The notes beneath the pieces were generated by a model. That model was not told the origin of the DNA and ran no database searches. It worked only from the letters and a program-made list of their open reading frames with translations. Position numbers and translations under genes: made by a program. This document shows positions 55,671 through 64,000 of a DNA stretch of 64,000 nt, one piece after another; the stretch's first letter is position 1, and every line of letters starts with the position of its first letter. The DNA comes from Epithemia pelagica (taxonomy: Eukaryota; Bacillariophyta; Bacillariophyceae; Surirellales; Surirellaceae). The stretch is taken from assembly GCA_946965045.2 (NCBI GenBank), contig OX337234.1, positions 3,286,001 through 3,350,000 on the forward strand. The letters are read 5' to 3'.

Positions 55671-57301
55671 TGGCATACTCTGGGCTATGAGAGAAGATTC
55701 ATGCCTTGAAGACCAGAGTTGTGGACTGACAAGGACCTGGTTTGTAGATTTCCTGCAAAGACTTTCTGCAAGGTATCAACGTATTAGTGATTCTCTGATA
55801 AGATTGATCTTGTTGACTCTTTTGTCTTAGACAAGCGTTGTTTGTATTGAGATTCAAGTCCGTAAGTATCGTCTTTAATTTTCGAGAACTTATTTCCTTT
55901 TTTTCGTTTCCCAGTTTCGTTTTTGTTGCGACGCATAGCTGGACTAGCTAGAGAGTTGAGGGGCAAAAGTGGGGGAGACGACGACAAAATGGGGCAGCAA
56001 AATGGGGCAGTGCCCCATTTTGTCAATGAGAGTTCAGACGGAAACAGCGGAAATGGAGAGAAGATTTTGTGGATCTACGTCTATCCTACGTAGCCCAGTA
56101 CCAGAAGCCTGGTCATTTCTGGTCAATTTGGTCATTTCTGGTCAATTTTAGACGAGGCATGGCGTGCGCGGGCACGGACACTCAGGCATAAAAGTGACTG
56201 TCGCACGACAACGTGAGCCGATCAGACCATCTCGCAGAGCCCCACCCCATAAACAAGAACCCCAAATGCTATCTCTCGACTCTCAATTGTCTCATTTTTC
56301 CCGAAGAACAAAGAAAGCAAACCCTGGGGATGGATCCAATACATGCAACAATCAAACAAAGCTGTCAACACTACTTTATAAGGTAGAAAACGAGGACATC
56401 CTGTTACAAAGGATCCTGCATCCTGCATGGAAAAGCGAAAACTCTTGACCATCTATTCTACTTGGGATTGTAGCCTCTCGGCTTGGCTACCTACAAAAGA
56501 TGGGCTTAGGTAGATCGTCACAGTTCATGCAATAAAATATGGATCCATCCATGTCCACAACAAGCTGGAATGTGTGAATTGGAAACTGGTAGCTTTTCCC
56601 TTTCCAGTTTCCAATCAATAGATGATAGATATAGCTAATGCTACTGGTCGTCTAGGAGTACCTAGCTAGATTATCCTTTTCCTAGCTAGATGAGCCTAGT
56701 ATAGGTAGCGATCCTGAGTCCCGTATCGTATACATACTCGTGGACTCGTACTCGTAGGGGTCAGAGTCAGACTGGTTGGGACGGGATCCCAATCCCATCG
56801 GGCGTGGGGTGGGGGGTGCTGATTTTAGAACGGCTTAAATAAAATCCCGCCTACGCGGAAAATGTCGGCGCGCTCTGTAATGGCCTCTCCGACTCTAACC
56901 TAAAAAGTACAAAAAATTGACCAGAATTGACCATCGCCAGAATAGGATCTTCTGACCAGTACATAGCGGATAGAAGAAGACATAGAAGTCTCCTCCTCAA
57001 GACGACGGCTTAATGTGCTCAAGCTAATCTGGCGATAAAGGCCCAAGAGACTAACTGACGAATGCACAACTGACACATCGACAGAATATGCGACTGACAA
57101 TCCCAAGACGATCTCGTGCGTATCTTGAAGATCAAAGATCTACCAGTTTGCATGAAGACGACTTTGGATTGAAAGTTGATCGGGTCACTGTCTTTCAGGT
57201 TGATTGTTGGTTGAGGTGCTATACGCTGCAGGTATTGTATCTCCTCTTGTGATCATCTGTTTTTTGTTTTCTTTCGTCGTTTACGCCCTGCCACTGCCCC
57301 C
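55671..57301. other. Region upstream of the retroelement with inverted and direct short repeats
   Basis: 1631 bp without a supported gene. Left arm GACAAAATGGGGCA (55983-55996) and right arm TGCCCCATTTTGTC (56011-56024) form a 14-bp perfect inverted repeat. A nested tighter palindrome, AAAATGGGGCA-G-TGCCCCATTTT, spans 55999-56021. GGTCATTTCTGGTCAATTT occurs twice in tandem at about 56111-56149, and a related motif on the other strand at about 56913-56934. Part of the region is presumably the left end of the retroelement, but no terminal repeat could be delimited because the right end is off the window. Confidence 0.5.
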
Positions 57302-60148
57302 ATGTCGTCGTCTGGCTTTTCTGCTCGTGCTTCGCTTTATCGCGATTTGCGTTCTGGTTCGCGTACCGAGCGTTCCGCTTCTCCGGTGTCTTTTCCGCCT
57401 CCTGCTCCTCCGCTTACGTCTCCGTCTGGAGAACTTGCGGTGGCTTTGTCGGACCTCGGCTTGGGGGTGGGCGTATCGACTGGGCAGGACCCTTCGGCGC
57501 AGGGCTCTCGTGGTGCTGCGTCGGCTAGTACGGGGGGGGAGTTTGTGTCGGTGCCTTCTGTTCGTTCGTTCGGTGACCAGTTCTTAGTGGATGCCACTAT
57601 GGATCCCGGTGCGAGCACGGAAAGTCGCGAGTCTTTTTCGTTGGGCGGACTCACGGAGGCGGAGTTGCTTGCAGCTACTCTCCGTGTTGAAGCGCAGCGT
57701 GGAACGGTTCCGGAAAGTCTGAGTGAAGGACGTGCTTCATCCGCAAGTCTGTTCAAGAGCACTACCAAACCTGAACCGGTGAAGATTGCCCGGGACACGA
57801 GTCAGTTCGTGGACTATGGTCTTGCGAGCAGTGCTCCGTCGGACTCGCGTGAGGTGTCGTTCCATCCGGACGCCCGTTCCAAACTTACCAAAGGTGAGCT
57901 TCCCGCGATTGCAGAGACTAACATGAGTGTTAATTCGTCTGCCGAGTTGCAAAACTCGGTTTCGTTGATTGCAGTCAATTTAGCGGAGGATAAGTTTTGT
58001 GGAGCAGTCGTGGGGGTTGCAGGCAAGTTCTGCCTCCATCCTAAGGGACAGTGTCCCAAGAAGTCACATCGGAAAGCGACATCGTTCCTAGGAAGTCTAC
58101 GGGAACAAGGGCTAGAGGAATGTCTGTTTATTTGCGTTCCCATGCCGAAGAGTAGCAATGGTCATGGTCAACTACCTACGCTTGCTTTTCAGGATCCTTT
58201 CTTGGAATCCACCCAGTTGGGCCGATCCAAGGTCCAAGAAATGCTCCAAGCGCACAAACCAGTGTGGCTGTGGTCTTCGATGTTCGCGATGCTCAGTGGT
58301 GAGACGCAAGGTGACCATCATGGTACCACCACACTTAGTGATCTCCCCGGGACGCCGCGTCGCCACAAGACGCTCGACCAAATTCAAGCGGAGGCGACTC
58401 AGACGGCGTTTACTCCTGCTCGACGTCTCGAGTTGGAAGATGTGGAGGTCCCATCTCCAACCAGCGAGGAGAGTGACCTCGAGGATGTTGATCCTCTTCT
58501 CGATGAGGACACGTTCAGGAACCGTGTTGCTCGCAACACTGTGACGACGTCACAAGTCCAACGTGCTACAACCGCGGAACTCACGACCATGCGTTTGCGC
58601 CAATCTGAACAAAACCAGTTGTTGAATGTTTTGGTTGACAAGGTCAACGTCCTCAGTGGATTGTTGGGAGCGCCACCAGAAGATTCGGGGGCAACGACGG
58701 TGTGGCAAGCCATCAGTGAATGGCACCAGCAACAAGAAGAGAAGAAGATTAACCCGTCGCTGTTGGAAGCCATCAAGGAAACGCAAAAGTTGCATGGAGC
58801 AAGCTTTCAACGCATGTATGACAGTATCAACGCTCTGTCAAACAAGTTGCACGACACCAAGATTGAGGCTATCCATTCGTCCAGGAAGGAAGTAGTGGCC
58901 ATGCTCACAGGCGAGGTGAACAAAGCCATCTGGACTGAACTATCAAAGGTGTCACCCACGCTCAAAGTAGCAGAGAAGTTTTTTATTCGCGGCGGTCTCT
59001 CCGAATTTGAAGAACACATACGCAAGACGACAGCCGACGCTGTGCGAGCAGCAGGAGGGAACAACGGCCATTCATCGTTATTCAACCTGTCGCAAGCCGA
59101 GGTGGACAACATCAAGCGGTTGATTGTCAAGTTAGAAGAAGAAAGCGAATTGAACAAGGTTCGGCTCACTGACATCGAAGCCAGATCCGAGAATTATACC
59201 GTAGAGGTAGAAGGCCATCAGTTTTCTTCGTTGTCGCAGGTGGCGGCATTTGTTGCGTCCAATGGCGTCCCAGACTCGGTGCTAAAGTTTGTTGACGCCA
59301 TCAGTTTGATGGAAAAATCGACCACAGGTTCTCAAAGTTTCACCGAGAACGTGGACGTGCATTACCGGGGTCAACGCTCCAACATGGAGTCACCCAGTGA
59401 CCAAAAGGGGCTTTACTCCTTCCAGTTAATTGCGCCCACCGCCTTGGCTGGAACTCCTGATCAAGCGAGAAACAACCCAAGAAAGTTAGTGCGCATGGAA
59501 ACCTACCAGAAATTCAAGGGGTCAGGGTCTCGTGACATGGGAGCCGCTAACATGATCCGCAAAATGATCGCCGACAAATACCCGCCTTTGCTGTCGGAAA
59601 TTGAGGCCTCCACCATGTCACGCGAAGCAAAAGTCATAGCCCGGTTCCTTCTTTCTGAGTCTCGGAGTTTTCTGGACTCTCTTTTTATTTTCATGAAGGA
59701 TCAAGTTGAGGACTATGGGGCGGATACTCAACTCTCTGAAGTTCGCAGATGGGACCTCGTGCAAAACATCACGAGGATCGTCTTTGAAGTCATCAGCCAA
59801 CCGAGGCGTGGGTGCAGCGAGATCACGCTGAATCAAGCCACATCCCTCGAACGGGCTCCAGAGTTATTGTGGTCGGTTCTTCAATCCCACCGCTTACAGA
59901 AGGAGTTTCTGGACCATAATTTTAAGAACCATCCCAAGGTAGGGCCAATGTTGACTCACTTCTTGCTCGACGTGGTGAGCTTTCACGACGACGTCAATCC
60001 CATCGTGGACGATGTAAAAAAGGCATTGAGTGAGGCACAACAAGCAAAAAGAAAGGCAGACGCTGTGGAAAGTCAGGTCAAGAACTTACAAGGCCGCTTG
60101 CCATCGAAGAAAGCAAAGCCATCAAAAGAAGGAGCGGAAGCATCATGA
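57302..60148 (+). CDS. Retroelement ORF1 (gag-like)
   Basis: 948 residues, ATG 57302 to TGA 60148. The first 200 residues are Ser-rich. A small Cys/His segment lies near residue 240 ('KFCGAVVGVAGKFCLHPKGQC', a possible single zinc-binding knuckle). The middle has acidic and helical stretches with probable coiled coil ('RLRQSEQNQLLNVLVDKVNVL', 'NIKRLIVKLEEESELNKVRL'). The C-terminus is Lys/Ala-rich helical ('KKALSEAQQAKRKADAVESQ') and basic. No homology to known Gag could be assigned by eye; the role as nucleocapsid-type protein is inferred from position before the reverse transcriptase. The stop TGA overlaps an ATG (ATGA at 60145-60148). Confidence 0.7.
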   Translation: MSSSGFSARASLYRDLRSGSRTERSASPVSFPPPAPPLTSPSGELAVALSDLGLGVGVSTGQDPSAQGSRGAASASTGGEFVSVPSVRSFGDQFLVDATMDPGASTESRESFSLGGLTEAELLAATLRVEAQRGTVPESLSEGRASSASLFKSTTKPEPVKIARDTSQFVDYGLASSAPSDSREVSFHPDARSKLTKGELPAIAETNMSVNSSAELQNSVSLIAVNLAEDKFCGAVVGVAGKFCLHPKGQCPKKSHRKATSFLGSLREQGLEECLFICVPMPKSSNGHGQLPTLAFQDPFLESTQLGRSKVQEMLQAHKPVWLWSSMFAMLSGETQGDHHGTTTLSDLPGTPRRHKTLDQIQAEATQTAFTPARRLELEDVEVPSPTSEESDLEDVDPLLDEDTFRNRVARNTVTTSQVQRATTAELTTMRLRQSEQNQLLNVLVDKVNVLSGLLGAPPEDSGATTVWQAISEWHQQQEEKKINPSLLEAIKETQKLHGASFQRMYDSINALSNKLHDTKIEAIHSSRKEVVAMLTGEVNKAIWTELSKVSPTLKVAEKFFIRGGLSEFEEHIRKTTADAVRAAGGNNGHSSLFNLSQAEVDNIKRLIVKLEEESELNKVRLTDIEARSENYTVEVEGHQFSSLSQVAAFVASNGVPDSVLKFVDAISLMEKSTTGSQSFTENVDVHYRGQRSNMESPSDQKGLYSFQLIAPTALAGTPDQARNNPRKLVRMETYQKFKGSGSRDMGAANMIRKMIADKYPPLLSEIEASTMSREAKVIARFLLSESRSFLDSLFIFMKDQVEDYGADTQLSEVRRWDLVQNITRIVFEVISQPRRGCSEITLNQATSLERAPELLWSVLQSHRLQKEFLDHNFKNHPKVGPMLTHFLLDVVSFHDDVNPIVDDVKKALSEAQQAKRKADAVESQVKNLQGRLPSKKAKPSKEGAEAS

Positions 60149-62521
60149 GTGCAGCCAACATCAAAACAAGTACCCAGAGAAGAAGACTTAGAAGAAGACA
60201 ATGCCAAAAAGAATTGCGGCAAAGAAGCACCGATCACCGAATCTTATTCATCATGGATTCGTCGTCAGGTATCGTTGTCACCGGGAAGTTTGCGCTTGGG
60301 AATCATTTCGGAAGGGCTACCCGCATGGCTGTTTCTGTCAGACAATCTGACGAACGGTAAATTGCAGTGGTTGATGATTCCAGACAACCAGCAACACTGG
60401 GAGAATCTCATTCCAAGTGACACCGAGGTGTACTGGTTAAGAGCGAAACCAGAGGATGAACTGGGCGCAGCATCGATGGAGTTCGCATTAAAAGACAAGG
60501 CTGATTGTGATGTGATTCTTTTCGAAGGAAAGTACCGGCCTCCAAGATCGAACTCGGAGTTCTGGAAACGCTCCACTCAACTGGTATTATCTCAGCGGTC
60601 TCTCAGAGGTAAACCTCCGGTGGGGTGGACTGCATCATCACGAGTTTTGAATCATGCCCAGTTAGGCGGTGTCACTAATTGGAGTTGTCGCATGCATGTG
60701 TGGAGCAATACGGAATCAACAGTCACGCCCTTTTGGGAGGACGAGATTCTTCAAGGGGCCGACAGCTCCTTCGAGGATTTGTTAGACAAAAGACAAACAG
60801 GGAAGCGAGTACGTGAGGACTTTGAATCACCGCATTCTTCCCTCAAGAATCAAGTCGACTGTGCGACGATACAGAAGAAGAGAAAGAAATTATGGACCCT
60901 TCCCACGGTGTTTGGGTCTATGCGCACCAAACGTTGCTTGACCGTGTCTGAGGCGAGTTCGTGTTTGGATGTCCCCTCGTCTTTGGCGAAAAAGTTGAAT
61001 GAATCCACGAGCGAAGTTGTGGTTCGAGAGCTGACAAGTCCCATCAAGGTGGCAGCAGCTCTCGGAGCATGCCTTGTTGAATGGACGAAGAAACGAAGAC
61101 GCAGAGAAGAAGAGGACGACAACTCCAGTCCACGAAGCAGGGAATCGAAGCAGAGTCGGGTTCAATGCGGAGTAGCATTGACGCTCAACGCCACCACAGG
61201 TGACGGGCCCAACTCCATTGCCAGAGAGGCACCATTGTCTACCAACACGCGCCGGGACCGAATGCAAGCATACCAACGCTTGAAAGATACAGGAGCGGAT
61301 ACCACCACCGAGAAGGCCGTTAAACATGACAAAGCGGCTGTTCCTGTGGAATTGTGGGACGACAGAGTCCGTTACTTGTTGGGTCTTTCGAAGATTGATG
61401 ATCGCCACCGACGTGCCTTCACCAAGATGCGATCTGTGATGTTACGTCGCTGGAAGCGAAATGTTCTGCGATCGTGGGTTGATTGGTGGAATAAGAATAA
61501 AGATAAGATAAAACATAATGAACCTCGCTGGTGGACGTTGTTGTATGAGCGAGGATACCAAGCGTGTCGCCAAGCTTTTCAAGCAGACTTCTGGAGCTGG
61601 CCAAGCGGATCCGGAGTATTCTTCTGGCGATGGCCAACAGAATATATTCGCGACGTTGCTTTGGGAGTGCCTCCTTTATGGACAGGCGTTCCTCGCCAAG
61701 TCTTGGAACCACAACAAGGTCTTGGAGACGAGGACACAATCTCGAAGATCAAGGAGAAACTCGACGACGTACGCCAGAAGAAATACGTCGGCCCTGGGCA
61801 ATGGAAGGCAACCATGAACTATTTTGCAGTGCCCAAGGGTGAGACAGATATCAGAATGGTGTATGATGGAACAAAAAGCGGTCTGAATGACTGTTTATAC
61901 GCACCATGGTTCCCCCTCCCTGATGCCGACGTTCTGATACGAACCCTCGATGACTTCTATTGGTGTGTGGACAACGATTATGGGGAAATGTTCCTCAACT
62001 TTTGGATACATCCCGAACTTCAGGAGTTCAGTGGGATGGATCTCACGCCACTATTTGGCAAAACCGAATCGGGAGAATTGTACATTGAAGGGTGGTACAG
62101 ATGTCCTATGGGACAAAGCCCGTTTCCATTTAACACTGTCCAACAGACAAGGCGACTGAAACGCGTCATGATGGGGGATGCGGCTGACGAAGAAAACGTG
62201 TTTCGATGGGCAGGTGTACGAGTGAATCTACCAGGATCAATTGACTACCAGCCGGGAATCCCGTGGATAGCTAAGTATCGTTCGACAGGCGAATTAGCTG
62301 CGGACGCACATGATTATGTGGACGATTTACGAGGCACTGGACCCACGGCCGAGGACGCTTGGCAAGTAAGTTCCAGAATTGCAAAGACGGCCTCTTTTCA
62401 TGGCGTGCAAGACGCCGCACGCAAACGAAGGGAGCAAACTCAGAGCCCTGGGGCTTGGGCAGGTGTGGTCTGTGGAACGGAACCTCGACGTCCCTACAAA
62501 ACCATCACACAAGAAAAATAG
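60145..62521 (+). CDS. Retroelement pol, first part (reverse transcriptase)
   Basis: The coding frame runs from 60149, directly after the ORF1 stop and in the same frame as ORF1, to a TAG at 62521. There is no in-frame ATG for about 75 codons. An ATG at 60145 (ATGA overlap) would start in another frame and reach the pol frame if the A4 run at 60163-60166 were one base shorter. RT motifs: 'YFAVPKGETDIRMVYDGTKSG' (fingers), 'FLNFWIHPELQEFSGMDLT', 'YRCPMGQSPFPFNTVQQT', 'YVDDLRGTGPTAEDAW' (catalytic Asp pair) and 'GAWAGVVCGTEPRRPYKT'. The N-terminal 400 residues are not recognised. The TAG lies inside the thumb/connection region and cuts the enzyme off from RNase H. Confidence 0.75.
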
Positions 62522-63940
62522 GAGAAAACTAAGAAAGAAGTAAGCCGACTCCGAGATGAGCTAGATGCATTAGAGGACGCTTCGCCCAAGAACACTATGA
62601 ACAGCAAGACACTGGAGCAAGTTGCTGGGTTTCTCAATCATGTCGGTCGTGCATTCCCAGTCATTAGGATCTATCTAAACGGACTCTATGCGACGTTAAA
62701 CAGCTGGAGGCCTGACAGAGATGATGAGGGTTGGAAAATTGGCTCGGATACTCTTCACCTCCAAGACCCATTAGGGTTGGGAACACCAAAGCGAGTTCGC
62801 ATGGTTCCTCGTATGCGGTTCGATGTTGTGGCCCTGGAGGAGTTAACAAAAGCAGAAGCGCCGCCACGCCGCATGTTGCGACCGGATAAACAAGGAGCAG
62901 TCGTGAGATACTTCTTCGGCGACGCATCGGGTGCTGGTTTTGGGATGTCTGGATGGACGCCAGGAGACCAAGAAGTCGAGGTTGATTTTGGCGCGTGGGA
63001 TCAAAAGGCCATGAGCGGATCCTCGTCAAACTTCAGAGAATTGGCCAACATTGTCATGAAAGTAGAGCAAATGGACCAGGAGGGCCGATTAAATTCCCTG
63101 ACCGAAGTATTCATTTTCACGGACAACATGCATGCCGAGTCCGCCTTCTACCGCGGGACAGCTAAATCACCCGAAGTCCTCAAGCTGATGTTTCGCCTTC
63201 ATAGAGTACTGATGAAGGGAGAGGCCTTCATACACGTAGTATGGGTGGCCGGAAAGAGGATGATCACGCAAGGGACAGACGGGTTGTCGCGTTCCGACTT
63301 GACAAGCGGCGTCATGAGGGGAGAGAAGATGCTCGACTTCGTCCCCTTGCATCTCACAGCAGATCAACGCCAACCACGTGTGCTTTCGTCTTTGCTTCGG
63401 CAATTGGTCGACGATACAGATGAAATCCACGTCTTGAAAATGAGCGATTGGTTTTCAAAACCAATGGACAGCGATGGAATCTTCGTGTGGATCCCACCTC
63501 CGTGTATTGCCGATGTTGCTGTGTTCACCATGGCAGAGGCGTGGCATATACGGCCGTGGAATACGCATGTATTCATTGCACCCTCGTTGATGAGCGGTCG
63601 TTGGCGGCGGATGCTATCCAAGGCATCTGACATGTTCTGTGTGCTACCTTTTGAGAATGCAATTTGGCCAAAAGATTTGGAACACGAACCGCTAACGATT
63701 GCCTTCACTTTTCCTCTGTTAAACAGAAATCCTTGGCGAGTTAGATTCACGGAGCTTCTCCGTAATGACCGAGATGTGTTGCGTCAGATGCACCGGAAAT
63801 CTTTCGCACACGCGAGGGATTATCTGCGCAAATTATGGGTATGCGCGAGGGCATTGGAAACCCTGCCTGGGGGCGTATCACGCTCAGTGTTATGTAGTCC
63901 CGGGAGACCAGGACCCATTTCCTCGAGACCTCAAGCCTAG
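62522..63940 (+). CDS. Retroelement pol, second part (connection and RNase H)
   Basis: Open in the same frame directly after the TAG: 'EKTKKEVSRLRDELDALEDA', then 'TLEQVAGFLNHVGRAFPVIR' (connection), first in-frame ATG at 62597. RNase H: 'YFFGDASGAGFGMSGW' (first Asp), 'SSNFRELANIVMKVEQM' (Glu), 'VFIFTDNMHAESAFYRG' (Asp) and 'HVVWVAGKRMITQGTDGLSR' (final Asp). The following block ends at a stop at 63940. From about 63840 another frame reads more naturally ('YARGHWKPCLGAYHAQCYVV') to the window edge, so a one-base length difference in the GGG at 63837-63839 probably breaks the frame. Not an independent gene: it is the rest of pol. Confidence 0.7.
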   Translation, partial: EKTKKEVSRLRDELDALEDASPKNTMNSKTLEQVAGFLNHVGRAFPVIRIYLNGLYATLNSWRPDRDDEGWKIGSDTLHLQDPLGLGTPKRVRMVPRMRFDVVALEELTKAEAPPRRMLRPDKQGAVVRYFFGDASGAGFGMSGWTPGDQEVEVDFGAWDQKAMSGSSSNFRELANIVMKVEQMDQEGRLNSLTEVFIFTDNMHAESAFYRGTAKSPEVLKLMFRLHRVLMKGEAFIHVVWVAGKRMITQGTDGLSRSDLTSGVMRGEKMLDFVPLHLTADQRQPRVLSSLLRQLVDDTDEIHVLKMSDWFSKPMDSDGIFVWIPPPCIADVAVFTMAEAWHIRPWNTHVFIAPSLMSGRWRRMLSKASDMFCVLPFENAIWPKDLEHEPLTIAFTFPLLNRNPWRVRFTELLRNDRDVLRQMHRKSFAHARDYLRKLWVCARALETLPGGVSRSVLCSPGRPGPISSRPQA

Positions 63941-64000
63941 ACAATTCGAAATGGACGGGCAAGGGAATCTAGTCGAAGAAGAAGAAGGCTGGGAAACAAC

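Larger units (their letters stand above)
57302..64000 (+). mobile_element. DIRS-like retroelement, truncated by the window edge
   Basis: A gag-like ORF is followed by a pol region with reverse transcriptase (YVDD at 62315-62326) and an RNase H domain. After that comes a C-terminal block of the kind found in DIRS-type elements ('FVWIPPPCIADVAVFTMAEAW', 'WPKDLEHEPL'). No aspartic protease or DDE integrase is seen, which argues against Ty1/Ty3 elements. DIRS elements use a tyrosine recombinase, expected downstream beyond base 64000. All three open frames share one reading frame, separated by TGA (60146-60148) and TAG (62519-62521). The copy looks slightly degraded. The left boundary is placed at the first ORF because no terminal repeat can be verified. 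Confidence 0.7.

Noticed and set aside
21447-56359. Shared 18-bp string ATGCAACAATCAAACAAA near 21447 and 56342
   Set aside because: The flanks do not align and the string is simple in composition, so chance similarity is the likeliest explanation.

Overview
The window looks like nuclear DNA of a diatom, probably a pennate species. This is inferred, since no name or database match is available. The evidence is: about a dozen spliceosomal GT-AG introns of roughly 80-280 bp, placed by reading-frame continuity; plastid-targeted proteins with a signal peptide followed by a Phe-containing cleavage motif of the diatom ASAFAP type (EamA transporter, thylakoid-lumen protein, plastid terminal oxidase); a PSxxPS-repeat protein; a giant DUF1800/DUF1501 protein; and a membrane cyclase-phosphodiesterase. 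Genes are moderately dense on both strands, separated by 0.3-1.6 kb of non-coding DNA with trinucleotide microsatellites and short diverged tandem duplications.

Layout. 0-6 kb: an LRR protein with a very long polyglutamine tract, eIF3f, and a UPF0652/DUF2009 protein on the minus strand. 6-9 kb: a doubtful, partly duplicated minus-strand gene. 9-19 kb: a plastid EamA/DMT transporter, a bifunctional nucleotide cyclase-cyclic nucleotide phosphodiesterase, and an uncharacterised helical protein. 19-23 kb: a Crinkler/RHS-like P-loop NTPase with a nuclease-like C-terminus, and a LYR-motif protein with a glutamine tract. 23.7-32.7 kb: a five-exon gene for a 2783-residue membrane-anchored DUF1800-DUF1501 protein. 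33.6-45.2 kb: a secreted prolyl 4-hydroxylase-like enzyme, two hemerythrin-like paralogues in opposite orientations, a membrane protein, a thylakoid-lumen protein and PTOX. 46-49.5 kb: an FGGY sugar kinase fused to ribulose-phosphate 3-epimerase. 50.5-53.7 kb: a damaged PSxxPS-repeat gene. 54.3-55.7 kb: a CCCH zinc-finger protein. 57.3 kb to the right edge: a DIRS-like retroelement (gag-like ORF, reverse transcriptase, RNase H) that runs off the window.

Functional themes are plastid biology (transporter, lumen protein, PTOX), second-messenger signalling (one polypeptide that makes and destroys a cyclic nucleotide), pentose-phosphate metabolism (kinase plus epimerase in one chain), and metal or oxygen-linked proteins (two hemerythrins, a 2OG-Fe(II) oxygenase, the diiron PTOX). 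These are independent genes, not an operon.

Several loci (cyclase, PSxxPS gene, retroelement) carry single-base length differences in short homopolymers that break otherwise continuous conserved domains. From sequence alone I cannot tell true pseudogenes from assembly indels. I found no rRNA, tRNA or CRISPR. The most novel-looking items are the kinase-epimerase fusion, the DUF1800-DUF1501 giant, the Crinkler/RHS-like gene and the opposed acylation-motif hemerythrin pair.
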